Under the pieces are notes generated by a model. That model was not told where the DNA came from. It searched no databases and saw only the letters and a list, made by a program, of their open reading frames with translations. Source: Opitutaceae bacterium (lineage in GTDB: Bacteria > Verrucomicrobiota > Verrucomicrobiia > Opitutales > Opitutaceae). Taken from it: DNA of 38,431 bases. Each line of letters begins with the position of its first letter. Position 1 is the stretch's first letter. Made by a program: the position numbers and the translations under genes. This document shows, piece by piece, positions 7,922 through 16,016 of this stretch. Location of the stretch: NCBI GenBank assembly GCA_030648295.1, contig JAUSID010000057.1:1-38431 (forward strand), in the 5' to 3' direction.

Positions 7922-8068
7922 CGGAGTGGCTGCGGCATCCTGCCGCAGGGACATTCGAGCGAACTTTCGATCCCATCTGCGGCTGGAAGCCGCAGCCACT
8001 TCCGGGCGGCAGCACGGCTGGGACGCAGGTCGCGGAGCGGGCCGGAGGCCCGCGGTCCCAGGGAAAAC
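7922..8068. repeat. Inverted REP-like pair plus GC-hairpin repeat
   Basis: The hairpin CTGCGGCA-TCC-TGCCGCAG at 7924-7948 and its inverted relative CTGCGGCT-GGA-AGCCGCAG at 7974-8002 form a BIME-like pair about 25 bp apart. A third family, GCGGGCC-GGA-GGCCCGC followed by GGTCCCAGGGAAAA, lies at 8037-8068 and recurs at 12996-13026. The cluster ends seven bases before the stop codon of the YXWGXW gene. Confidence 0.85.
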
Positions 8069-8074
8069 CGTTCC

Positions 8075-8986
8075 TCAGCGCCAGTGGCCCTCGATGAAAA
8101 TATGGCTTCCTCCGCGGCGATCCCAACGTGGCTCCACCCAGTGGCTCCGGCCTCGCGGCGGCAACATGTAATGGCCGGCCACCCAGGCGTAGCGTCCGCC
8201 AATCCACGTCCAATATCCTGGCACCCAAATGTGGCGCGACGACGGCCGGGCATATACGACCTCGCGGCGTGGCGGTGGCGGTGCCGACACTACTACTATC
8301 TGCTGCGTGGGCGGCGCGACCACCACGTGTTGCGGTGGCGGACTCGACACGACCACCCCGGCTTCACGCCAAAACCCCGGCACGAAGGCATAACGGCTGC
8401 CGCGGACTTCCCAGCGCGCCGGCACCCAGATGAGGTTCGTGCGCGGCGGCGTTTCCCAGTGACCCGGCACCCACACGTGACGCCGGCCCTGCCACGACCA
8501 GAATCCCGGGATCCAAACGTGAGTCGGCGTCGGCCGCGCGAAAATCACCTCGCGTTGCGGCGGCGGCGGCGGTTGCGCCACCTCCACCGGTTGCGCCTGC
8601 GGTTGCGGCGCCACTGCTGCGGCGGCCTGCGCCGGATCGACTTCCTGCCAGTAACCTTCGCGCAGGATGTATCCATTTCCCTGTTGCTGCCACTGCGGTG
8701 CGGTCCACGCCGCATTCGGTATCGGCGGGATTTCCCACCGGCCCGATTCCCAGATGTATGCGCCCTCGCTCCAGCGCCAATGGCCCGGCACCCAGACGTG
8801 CTGCGAACTCGGTTGTTCGCCGGGCGCATCGTTGGCGACGGGCGTCAGCGGCTTCTCCACTACGGGAGCCGGAGGCACGACCGGGGCATTCGCAATGGGG
8901 GTCGCGGCGTGGCCGCGGACCGAACAAAAAAGCACCAGCGCCACGCAAGTCGCAGCAGCGCGAACTCCGCCAGGGGTCGGGTTCAT
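8075..8986 (-). CDS. Secreted YXWGXW-repeat protein
   Basis: This 303-residue product has a signal peptide (cleavage probably after VRGHA) and three blocks of the YXWGXW repeat. Examples are HVWVPGHWRWSEGAYIWESG, HVWIPGFWSWQGRRHVWVPG and HIWVPGYWTWIGGRYAWVAG. The blocks are joined by proline- and glutamine-rich linkers (QPPPPPQREVIFARP, PPPPRREVVYARP). Such proteins are common in Gram-negative soil and water bacteria. Their molecular role is not known to me, beyond probable periplasmic or surface location. The linker pair REVIFARP/REVVYARP indicates an internal duplication of a block of about 90 residues. Confidence 0.85.
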   Translation of the reverse strand: MNPTPGGVRAAATCVALVLFCSVRGHAATPIANAPVVPPAPVVEKPLTPVANDAPGEQPSSQHVWVPGHWRWSEGAYIWESGRWEIPPIPNAAWTAPQWQQQGNGYILREGYWQEVDPAQAAAAVAPQPQAQPVEVAQPPPPPQREVIFARPTPTHVWIPGFWSWQGRRHVWVPGHWETPPRTNLIWVPARWEVRGSRYAFVPGFWREAGVVVSSPPPQHVVVAPPTQQIVVVSAPPPPRREVVYARPSSRHIWVPGYWTWIGGRYAWVAGHYMLPPRGRSHWVEPRWDRRGGSHIFIEGHWR

Positions 8987-9018
8987 ACGCCGTTAGACGC
9001 ATGAACGTCCGCGATGTT

Positions 9019-9088
9019 TCACCTCCGCTGCTATGAAAATCCGATGGAAAATCCGAACCATCTCCGGCTGGAAGCCGCAGCCACTCCG
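9019..9088. repeat. REP-like fragments
   Basis: A truncated copy of the GTTACCTC-GGCTGCTA family (TCACCTCCGCTGCTATG, 9019-9035) is followed at 9059-9088 by a decayed hairpin copy containing GGCTGGAAGCCGCAGCCACT. The rest of the 137-bp gap between genes shows nothing else. Confidence 0.75.
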
Positions 9089-9123
9089 GGCCCTTTCGCG
9101 CGGATCGGCAGCAAACCCCAGCG

Positions 9124-11034
9124 CTACTCGACCGACTTGGCTGGTCTTGCGTTCAGCCAAATCTCGCCCTTGGCGTTTCGCGTCAGCCAGAGAATCTCGC
9201 CACCGCGCTCGACGTATACCGGTTTTTCGCGGGGCTTTTCCGGCGCCTTCAATCCCGCGCCAACGAGCTCGTTGATGAGAGCATCAGGCGGGCGGCCCAA
9301 TTCCTCCGCGACCTGGTCGATCCTGCCGGTGACCGAGCCGGCCTTGATTTCCTTCAGCCGCTGGCGCGCGGCATCGAGAATGTCCGCGTTCACGGCCGCT
9401 GCCGGTGAAATGGTTTCGGTGGCGGTGTCCGTCGGCACCGGCGCGACCGGCGCAGCCGATTCTGTGATCGGTTTCTGCTCCATCGGGAAAAGCGGCTGTT
9501 GCTCGGGCCCAGCTGTGCCGGCAGCGGCTGACCGCACTTCACGCGGGAAGTTTGTTTCAGCGGCGATCTCGCTGACCGTTGCTCCAAACCCACCGGGCTG
9601 TTCGGTCGGCCCGGATGCGGGCTCGCGCGGCGGCACGGGTTCCCCCGCCGGTTCATTCCTGGATTCCGTCGCAGCGGCAGTTTCCGCCGGTGCCTGCGCA
9701 GCCGATTCGGCGGCGGTGGCGGGAGTGGGTTCAGTCGCAGCGGTCTCGGCTTTCTCGGCCTCGGTCGGCTCATCCCCCGGCGCGCCCAGCTTCTCGCCGG
9801 GTTTCTTTTCACGGCCGTTGATCCACAATCCTCCGCGCGAGTCCGCATTCAACCACCAGACTTCGTTCCCGAACTCCATATACATCGGTTTGTCATTGGC
9901 CGATGTTGGAACCGTGAACCCGAGCCCCGCGAACGCCGCCTTGAGATCGGCTTCGCTGACCTTGAGCGCGCGCGACAGAAAACTCGTGCTGCCCGAACCG
10001 CCGGGACCGCGACGATTCCGCCGCATGTGCGGCCGGATTTTCTTGAGTAACGACGCACCGGTCGGCAGCTCGGACGGGGCGATTTCGGGTTTCGGATTTC
10101 GGATTGCGGATTGATCGGCGGCCTGACCGTCCGCGGCGGCTTCCCCCTCTGTCGGGCGCTCCTCGGTGGGCTGGCCGGGTTCGGTGGGCTGACCTTCTGT
10201 CTCCGTCCGCTCGCGGGCCTCCTCGGCCTTCTGGCGCCGCTCTTCTGCTTTCTGCTCGCGCGCTTCGTTACGCTTCGACTCGGGCTTGGGCTCTTCCTCG
10301 ACCGTCGTCTTCTGCGCCTTGACCGGCCGGAACACCGCGCGCGGTTTTTCCTTCGTGTTGATCCAAAGCTCACCGCGGCGATTCACGTTGAGCCAGAAAA
10401 GGTCCCCGTCGTATTCGAGGTACTCCGTCTTCGCGTCCTCGTCTTCGGGCACGACGAAACCACACTCCACCAGCGCGGCTTTGAGATCGTCCTCGGTCTG
10501 GTCCCACTTCTTCGCCAGGTAATCGACGCCGACTGACATCCCCGGTCCGCGCTGATTGCGGCGCATGTGCGGCTTGATCGCCTCGAAGAAGGTCGGCAGC
10601 TCCTCGTCCTCGCGCGCAGTAAGCTTGTCCCAGTCGTCCTTTTCCTCCTCCTCGACTTCCGGTTCGGCATCGTGCGACGTATCGACGGGCTTCCGGAACC
10701 CATCGTCGGGCGCGACCTTTTCGTGCAGGAAATCCGAGGCGCGTTCCTCGGCCGGCGCGGGCGCGGTCGCGGCCTTGAACTTCGCCTCGAATTCGGCGCG
10801 GAGTTTTTCCGCCTCCACCTTGGCAGCCGCGGCGGCGGCATCTTCGAGGGTCCAGTCGCGCTGCGTCTGCCGGCGCGCGAGCCCGGTAAAAGCCAGGAAG
10901 TTGTCCGGCTGGCTGTGGAACGTGACGATCTCCCACTCATCACGACCGAGATCGTTCAGAAATTTTTCCAGCAGAGCAGGCGTGGCAAAGCCACCTTTGC
11001 CGCTCGTAATGACCTTGTATTCCCAAAGTGACAT
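9124..11034 (-). CDS. Protein with DUF4177-like head and three copies of a WLN..GxxWIN domain
   Basis: I do not recognise this protein as a whole. Residues 1-55 (LWEYKVIT, LLEKFLNDLGRDEWEIVTFH) look like DUF4177. A charged helical segment follows (65-90). A domain then occurs three times, at about 145-230, 325-410 and 555-632. Each copy has a helical part (DYLAKKWDQTEDDLKAALVE / SRALKVSEADLKAAFAGLGF / DQVAEELGRPPDALINELVG) and a beta part (FWLNVNRRGELWIN / WWLNADSRGGLWIN / LWLTRNAKGEIWLN). The first two copies are preceded by KPHMRRNQRGPG and RPHMRRNRRGPG. The linkers are E/K-rich (250-280) and T/A/P-rich (410-545). There is no signal peptide. A 7-bp repeat array encodes residues 309-319. The frame stays open upstream of the ATG at 11034, but that stretch is antisense to the next gene. 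Confidence 0.85.
   Translation of the reverse strand: MSLWEYKVITSGKGGFATPALLEKFLNDLGRDEWEIVTFHSQPDNFLAFTGLARRQTQRDWTLEDAAAAAAKVEAEKLRAEFEAKFKAATAPAPAEERASDFLHEKVAPDDGFRKPVDTSHDAEPEVEEEEKDDWDKLTAREDEELPTFFEAIKPHMRRNQRGPGMSVGVDYLAKKWDQTEDDLKAALVECGFVVPEDEDAKTEYLEYDGDLFWLNVNRRGELWINTKEKPRAVFRPVKAQKTTVEEEPKPESKRNEAREQKAEERRQKAEEARERTETEGQPTEPGQPTEERPTEGEAAADGQAADQSAIRNPKPEIAPSELPTGASLLKKIRPHMRRNRRGPGGSGSTSFLSRALKVSEADLKAAFAGLGFTVPTSANDKPMYMEFGNEVWWLNADSRGGLWINGREKKPGEKLGAPGDEPTEAEKAETAATEPTPATAAESAAQAPAETAAATESRNEPAGEPVPPREPASGPTEQPGGFGATVSEIAAETNFPREVRSAAAGTAGPEQQPLFPMEQKPITESAAPVAPVPTDTATETISPAAAVNADILDAARQRLKEIKAGSVTGRIDQVAEELGRPPDALINELVGAGLKAPEKPREKPVYVERGGEILWLTRNAKGEIWLNARPAKSVE
10078..10112. 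repeat. 7-bp repeat array inside a coding linker
   Basis: On the plus strand TTTCGGG, TTTCGGA, TTTCGGA and TTGCGGA follow each other. In the coding frame this gives SAIRNPKPEI within the disordered linker between domain copies 1 and 2 of the DUF4177-like protein. It is the only clear array of this type placed in the middle of a gene in this window. Confidence 0.75.
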
Positions 11035-11229
11035 ATGTGCCCGCGCGTCGCGCGGAAGTTCACCCATTCCAAAACCCGGCGCCGTTGCCGAGCATATAAT
11101 CGTGACATCACACCATCCGCCCGTCTTTGGGCCCGGAATCCTGCTGCTGGAGCGCGGCCTCGCGCTTCGCCCGCGGCCTGTTCCCCTCTGGCACTTGCGC
11201 GGGCGCGATCCCCGGGCACGTTCGGCTTC

Positions 11230-12930
11230 ATGCGTAGTCCCCCCGCCGCCCTGCGTCTGCTCCCGCTCCTTCTCGTTGTCCTCGCCGCCACCGTGCTTCC
11301 GCATCTCTGCCGGGCCGCGCTGCCGACGCCCGATCCGGACGATGGCGGCATCGAGCTGCCCCCCGGGTTTCGCGCGCTCGTCTTTGCCGAGAACCTCGTC
11401 GTCGGCAAACGCGCCGGCAACACCCCGGAAAAACTTCGCGGGCTGGCCGTTGCCGCCAATGGCGATGTCTACGCCAAGGGCCGGACCGGCCTGATCTGGG
11501 CGTTGCGCGATGCGAACGGCGACGGCCGCGCCGACGAAATCAAGGAGTTCGGCCCGGGCGATGGCGGCACCCACATCGCGTTTCACGACGGCTGGCTTTA
11601 CCACTCGAGCCGCACGGCGGTTTATCGCTACCGCTACACGCCCGGCGAACTCGTCCCGACGAGCGAACTGCAAACGATCGTCCGCGACCTGCCGGCCGAG
11701 CGCGATCACGACGCCAAGGCGTTCGCGTTTGACGATCAGGGCGGAATGCTCGTGGAGATCGGCTCGCCGTTCAACGTCTACTCCGATGGCGACCGCCGGC
11801 TCGGCGCGAAGGGAAAGACCCGCGAAGAAGTCGCCGAATTCCAGAAGACCTACGGCGGCTTCTGGCGGTTCGATCCAAACAAACTCGGCCAGACCCAGGC
11901 CGACGGCACGCGATTCTCCACCGGTCACCGGCACTCGCTCGCGCTCGCCTGGCATCCGGTGTCGCGGAATTTCTTCATGGTCCAGATGGGCCGCGACGGC
12001 ATGAACGTCGTCGATCCCGTGCACTATGACGAACTGGACAACGCCGAGCGCGTCTCGGAGGTCATGCACCTGCTGCGCGAAGGCGCGAACCTTGGCTGGC
12101 CGTATTCATATTGGGACCCGTTCAGGAAGGCGCACATGCTCGCGCCGGAATTTAGCGGCGACAATTTCAAGCGCATCGATCCCGATCCGTACGACAAGCC
12201 GGTCGTCGCGTTTCCGGCGCATTGGGCGCCAATCCAGATGGCGCGGTATGATGGCGCGCAATTCCCCGCCAAGTATCGCGGCGGAATGTTCGTCGCGTTT
12301 CACGGCTCCTGGAATCGCGCGCCACGATCACAGGCCGGCTACAATGTCTGCCACGTTCCGTTCGACGAGAAAGGCATGCCGCGCGGAACCTACGAGGTTT
12401 TCGCCCGCGGCTTTCCCGGTGTGGAGGAATTCACCAACCCGCGTGACGCGCGCTATCGGCCGGCCGGCGTCGCGGTCGGGCCCGACGGATCGCTCTACAT
12501 CAGCGAAACCGAAAAAGGCCGGATCTGGCGTGTGATTTACACCGGAGAGCTCGCTGCGCCCCGCGCGCGCAATGCGGCCGTCGCCGCGCAAAATTTTGCG
12601 CCGATTGGCGCGGACACGCCGGGCGGAAAAATTTACGCGTAGGTGTGCGCCGCGTGCCACATGCCCAACGGCAGCGGCGTTCCGGGGATGCAGCCGGCGC
12701 TCGCGGGCAGTCCCGTCGTCGCTGGCGATACCAACCGGTTCATCGACGTGCTGCTGAAAGGCCCGGCCGCTGTGCTCGCGCCGGATCGCGAGAAGTTTTC
12801 CAATGTCATGCCGCCGTTCGCCATCCTCGGTAATTCGGATCTCGCGAGTCTGCTGACGTATCTGCGGAAAAACTTCGCGCCCGGAACCTCCGAGGTGAAA
12901 CCGGAGCAGATCGCCGCGCGCCGGAATTGA
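11230..12930 (+). pseudogene. Sorbosone/PQQ dehydrogenase-like protein with in-frame TAG before its cytochrome c domain
   Basis: From the ATG at 11230 a signal peptide (LLPLLLVVLAATVLPHLCRA) leads into a beta-propeller with IELPPGFRALVFAENLV, LRGLAVAANGDVYAK, GHRHSLALAWHP, GANLGWPYSYWDP, FPAHWAPIQMARYDG and AVGPDGSLYISETEKGRIWR, typical of the L-sorbosone/glucose dehydrogenase family. At 12640-12642 a TAG interrupts ...GGKIYA. The same frame continues at once VCAACHMPNGSGVPGMQPAL, a c-type cytochrome domain with the haem motif CAACH and MPPFAILGNSDLASLLTYLR, ending at 12930. The consensus in this family is an unbroken IYxxxCAACH, so a single substitution (for example AAG to TAG) explains it. 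Upstream of the stop the product is 470 residues. It is either a recent nonsense mutation, a sequencing error, or two proteins. Confidence 0.85.
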
Positions 12931-12932
12931 TA

Positions 12933-13200
12933 AAGTGGCACGGGCGTCTCGCCCGTGATCTGGGGGCGCGGGCCTCCGGCCTGCAAATGCCCGAAGCGGG
13001 CCGGAGGCCCGCGCTCCCAGGGAAAAGCGTCACGAAACTCCTCCCGGGCTTACCATCACGGGCAAGCTTGCCCGCCTCCGGCGGCGCCGTAGGCGGCCAG
13101 GGTTTACCCGCCTCTGGCGGCGCCGAAGGCGACCAGGGATGCCCGTGCCACTTCAATCGCCGCTCCTCCGAATGTGGCATGGGCGTCTCGCCCGTGATCC
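12933..13200. repeat. Repeat cluster with nested hairpins
   Basis: It starts two bases after the cytochrome-domain stop. It holds the CACGGGCG-TCT-CGCCCGTG family (12933-12960, and again 13173-13200), two copies of the GCGGGCC-GGA-GGCCCGC family (12966-12985 partial and inverted, 12996-13026 full), and a third CACGGGC...GCCCGTG hairpin (13055-13152). The third hairpin's loop is filled by two tandem 36-bp units of the form CCCGCCTCYGGCGGCGCC plus tail (13071-13106 and 13107-13140). The rest, up to the TonB receptor start at 13307, holds nothing recognisable. Confidence 0.83.
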
Positions 13201-13306
13201 GGTTTTCGTCGTGCACTTCACGCACAAGCCACCCGTCCAATGATCCGGCGCTTCGCCATGCCAGAGACAAAAGTGGCGCGAATGGCCGGCGTATGCTCCA
13301 TTCGCC

Positions 13307-15745
13307 GTGACCATGGACTTTGTCCGCCGCGCCCCAAACCGCACCGTGATTGCCTCATCAGCCCGTTGTCTCCTGAGCCTCGTGTCCGCCACGCTCGCGG
13401 CCATCGCGGTTGCCGCCGACGCGCCGCCCGAGACGGCCGAGAAGGTCGATCATCTCGACCCAGTCAACGTTCAAGCCGACCGCTATCGGGCCGTGCAGCC
13501 TGGCATCACGGAGACGCACTGGCCGATGCTCGGATTCATATTCAAGTTCCCCGGGTTCCTGCTACCGAACCTGATGGGGACCATGGTTGTGACGGCGAGC
13601 CGCAGTCCCGAGCCACCGGAACGCGTTGCCGCCAGCATTCGCTTGTTTGATGCGGATTCGATTCGGCACGCGCCATCGCTCAGCCTCGACGCCGCGCTGC
13701 GGAGCGCACCGGGCTTCAGCTTGTTTCGCCGCAGCGACAGCCTGATCGCGAACCCGACCGCACAGGGCGTTTCGTTGCGCGGTCTGGGACCGAGTGGCGC
13801 GAGCCGTTCCCTCCTGCTGCTCGATGGCGTGCCGCTGAACGATCCGTTCGGCGGTTGGGTCGCGTGGACGAAGGTCCCGCGCGAAGCCGTCGGCAAAGTC
13901 GAGGTGGTTCCGGGAGGCGGCGCGACCGCGTGGGGCAACGCCGCGCTCGGCGGAGCGATCCAGATTTTGAGCGCACCGATTCGGACCGAAATGATCGTCG
14001 TCGATCGTCCGCCCGCGCCGATCGCGTGGGGGCAGCTCGGCACGGCGCGGTTTTCGGCGCTGCTCGGGGAATTCAACACGCGCAGCGTCGAGTTCGTGCT
14101 CAACCGGCCCGTGGGTGGCGGGATCGTGCAGCTACTGGGGCGCGAGTTTTCCACCGACGGTTTTTCGCTCGTCGCGCCCGAGCGGCGCGGCGCGATCGAT
14201 ATTCCGGCGTGGAGCCGCCACCGCTGGCTTACCGGCCGCTGGCGTCACGCGCTCGGCAACAAGGCGGAGTTCACCGCCACCGTTCGCAGCTACGAGGAGA
14301 AGCGCGGCAACGGCACGCCGTATCAGCAAAACAACTCCCGCGAGAAATTCGTCTCGCTCGCGCTGGCGGGTCAGCCGGCGGAGGACTTCGCCTGGAACGC
14401 CGTCGCATACGCACAGGACCAGTCGTTCGCGAGCACGTTCAGCGCGGTCAACGCCACCCGCACCGCCGAAACGCCGGCGAGCGACCAATTCGACGTTCCC
14501 TCGGTGGCGGCGGGCGGCGCCTGGGCCGGCACCTGGCGTCACGCCGGCGGGGCGCGCACGACCGGCGGCACCGACCTGCGGTACGTCCGCGGCGAAACGC
14601 GTGAGAACTTCACGTTCGCGAACGGCGTGTTCACGCGTCAGCGCGTGGCAGGCGGCCGGCAGGTATTCGCGGGAATGTTCGCGCTGCACGAGCAGCCGTT
14701 GACGGAGAATCTTCGGGTCACGCTGGGCGGTCGCGTGGACGCGTGGCGCGACACCGACGGACATCGGCGCGAGACCGATCGGATTACCGGCGCCGTCTTG
14801 CGCGCCGATCGCTACGCCGATCGTTCGGACGTCGAGCTCAGCCCGAGTGCGGGCTTCGTGTGGGCCGGCCCGAACCGCTGGCGGATTCGCGGCAACGCCC
14901 AACATTCCTTTCGCCGTCCCACGCTGAACGAGCTGTATCGTCCGTTTCGGGTCGGTCCGAATGTGACCGAGGCGAATGCCGATCTCGACACTGAGAGCGC
15001 GACGAGCGCGGAGTTCGGCGCCGAGTATCGGATCGCCGCCGCGCCACCTCCTTCCGCGCAGCCGCGCGATCGACGACTTGAAACCGAATTCAACCCGACG
15101 GCGGCGCAGGCCCGGCGATCACTCTCTGCCGGCACGGGCACGCGGCGCACGCGGTTGCCCCTGCTTGTGGTCGGCGCGACGGCGTTCTGGAACGATCTCC
15201 GCGATGCGGTCGGCAACGTGACGATCGCGCGCGGCCCAGGAACATTTCCCATCGTCGGCTTTGTCGCCTCCGGCGGAGTCGGCCGGCAGCGGCTGAATCT
15301 CGATCGCACGGAAGTGAAGGGACTCGAACTGTCAGGTCGATGGGCTCCGCTGGATACGCTGTTGGTCTCGGCCGATTATTTGTACAACGACGCCAGGGTT
15401 CGGCGCGCGACGGTCGCGCCCGGGCTGGTTGGCAATCGCGTCGCGCAAGTGCCGCGGCAGAGCGCGTCAATCGGCGCGACCTGGCTGGCGCCCGCCCAGA
15501 TTTCCGTGACCCCGCGGCTGCGCTGGATCGGGCGCCAGTTCGAGGACGATGAAAACCAGCTCGTGCTCGGCGAGGTCGTGATTGTCGATCTGGGCATTGC
15601 GCGCCCGCTCGGTAAGCACCTCGAACTGTTCCTGAACATCGAGAACATCGGTGATGTCCGTATCGAAACCGGCCGCACCGCCGACGGCGTGGTCAACCTC
15701 GGCACACCGCGGCTCACGGTTGTCGGAATCCGCGGCAGCTGGTGA
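13307..15745 (+). CDS. TonB-dependent outer membrane receptor
   Basis: This 812-residue product has an N-terminal signal (CLLSLVSATLAAIAVAA), then a plug with GVSLRGLGPSGASRSLLLLD, GVPLNDPFGGWVAW and VEVVPGGGATAWGNAALGGA, and a 22-stranded-type barrel ending in an aromatic residue (LTVVGIRGSW). The plug pattern is closest to siderophore, vitamin B12 or small-molecule receptors, and the ligand cannot be told. Two TonB-box/plug-start-like stretches occur in tandem, LDPVNVQADRYR and GTMVVTASRSPE, separated by about 35 residues with a hydrophobic GFIFKFPGFLLPNLMG. The start could also be the second ATG, at 13313. No riboswitch is evident upstream. Confidence 0.9.
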   Translation: MTMDFVRRAPNRTVIASSARCLLSLVSATLAAIAVAADAPPETAEKVDHLDPVNVQADRYRAVQPGITETHWPMLGFIFKFPGFLLPNLMGTMVVTASRSPEPPERVAASIRLFDADSIRHAPSLSLDAALRSAPGFSLFRRSDSLIANPTAQGVSLRGLGPSGASRSLLLLDGVPLNDPFGGWVAWTKVPREAVGKVEVVPGGGATAWGNAALGGAIQILSAPIRTEMIVVDRPPAPIAWGQLGTARFSALLGEFNTRSVEFVLNRPVGGGIVQLLGREFSTDGFSLVAPERRGAIDIPAWSRHRWLTGRWRHALGNKAEFTATVRSYEEKRGNGTPYQQNNSREKFVSLALAGQPAEDFAWNAVAYAQDQSFASTFSAVNATRTAETPASDQFDVPSVAAGGAWAGTWRHAGGARTTGGTDLRYVRGETRENFTFANGVFTRQRVAGGRQVFAGMFALHEQPLTENLRVTLGGRVDAWRDTDGHRRETDRITGAVLRADRYADRSDVELSPSAGFVWAGPNRWRIRGNAQHSFRRPTLNELYRPFRVGPNVTEANADLDTESATSAEFGAEYRIAAAPPPSAQPRDRRLETEFNPTAAQARRSLSAGTGTRRTRLPLLVVGATAFWNDLRDAVGNVTIARGPGTFPIVGFVASGGVGRQRLNLDRTEVKGLELSGRWAPLDTLLVSADYLYNDARVRRATVAPGLVGNRVAQVPRQSASIGATWLAPAQISVTPRLRWIGRQFEDDENQLVLGEVVIVDLGIARPLGKHLELFLNIENIGDVRIETGRTADGVVNLGTPRLTVVGIRGSW

Positions 15746-15784
15746 CCGCCGCGCCGAGCGCGGCGGAAGATCCAAGCCCTGCGG

Positions 15785-15910
15785 AAGCTCCAAGATCCAA
15801 CATCCAAGCTCCAGAGAACATCCAATCAACAAGCTTCAATAACCTACTCGGAATTTTGTGTTGGCCGTTAGTTATTCTCTGGAGCTTGGATCTTGTGAGC
15901 TTGGAGCTTC
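15785..15910. repeat. Inverted pair of 7-bp repeat arrays
   Basis: The left arm (15785-15825) reads AAGCTCC, AAGATCC, AACATCC, AAGCTCC. The right arm (15871-15910) is its inverse: TTCTCTGGAGCTTGGATCTT, then GTGAGCTTGGAGCTTC. The loop of about 45 bp is unrelated to the 117-bp core. The same words form the arms of the element at 17005-17239, so msrP is bracketed by two relatives. Between 15911 and the msrP start I see nothing else. Confidence 0.85.
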
Positions 15911-16016
15911 GCGCGGGTCGCCGCGCGTCCTTTCGCTGGCAATTCGCACGGGCTCGCGAATATTACCGGCGCCGGAATAACCCACCCGTCCCGCAACTCC
16001 CACCGTACCCACGCCC

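Noticed and set aside
11035-12069. Possible N-terminal extension of the three-repeat protein
   Set aside because: The frame is open but lies antisense to the dehydrogenase propeller. The ATG at 11034 starts a DUF4177-like domain.
12640-12642. TAG read as pyrrolysine or another non-standard amino acid
   Set aside because: The family normally has an ordinary residue here, far from the active site. No pyl gene or selenocysteine element is visible, and other genes here end in TAG normally.
13201-13306. Cobalamin or other riboswitch before the TonB receptor
   Set aside because: None of the conserved boxes could be found in the stretch before the start; it is mostly the tail of a repeat cluster.
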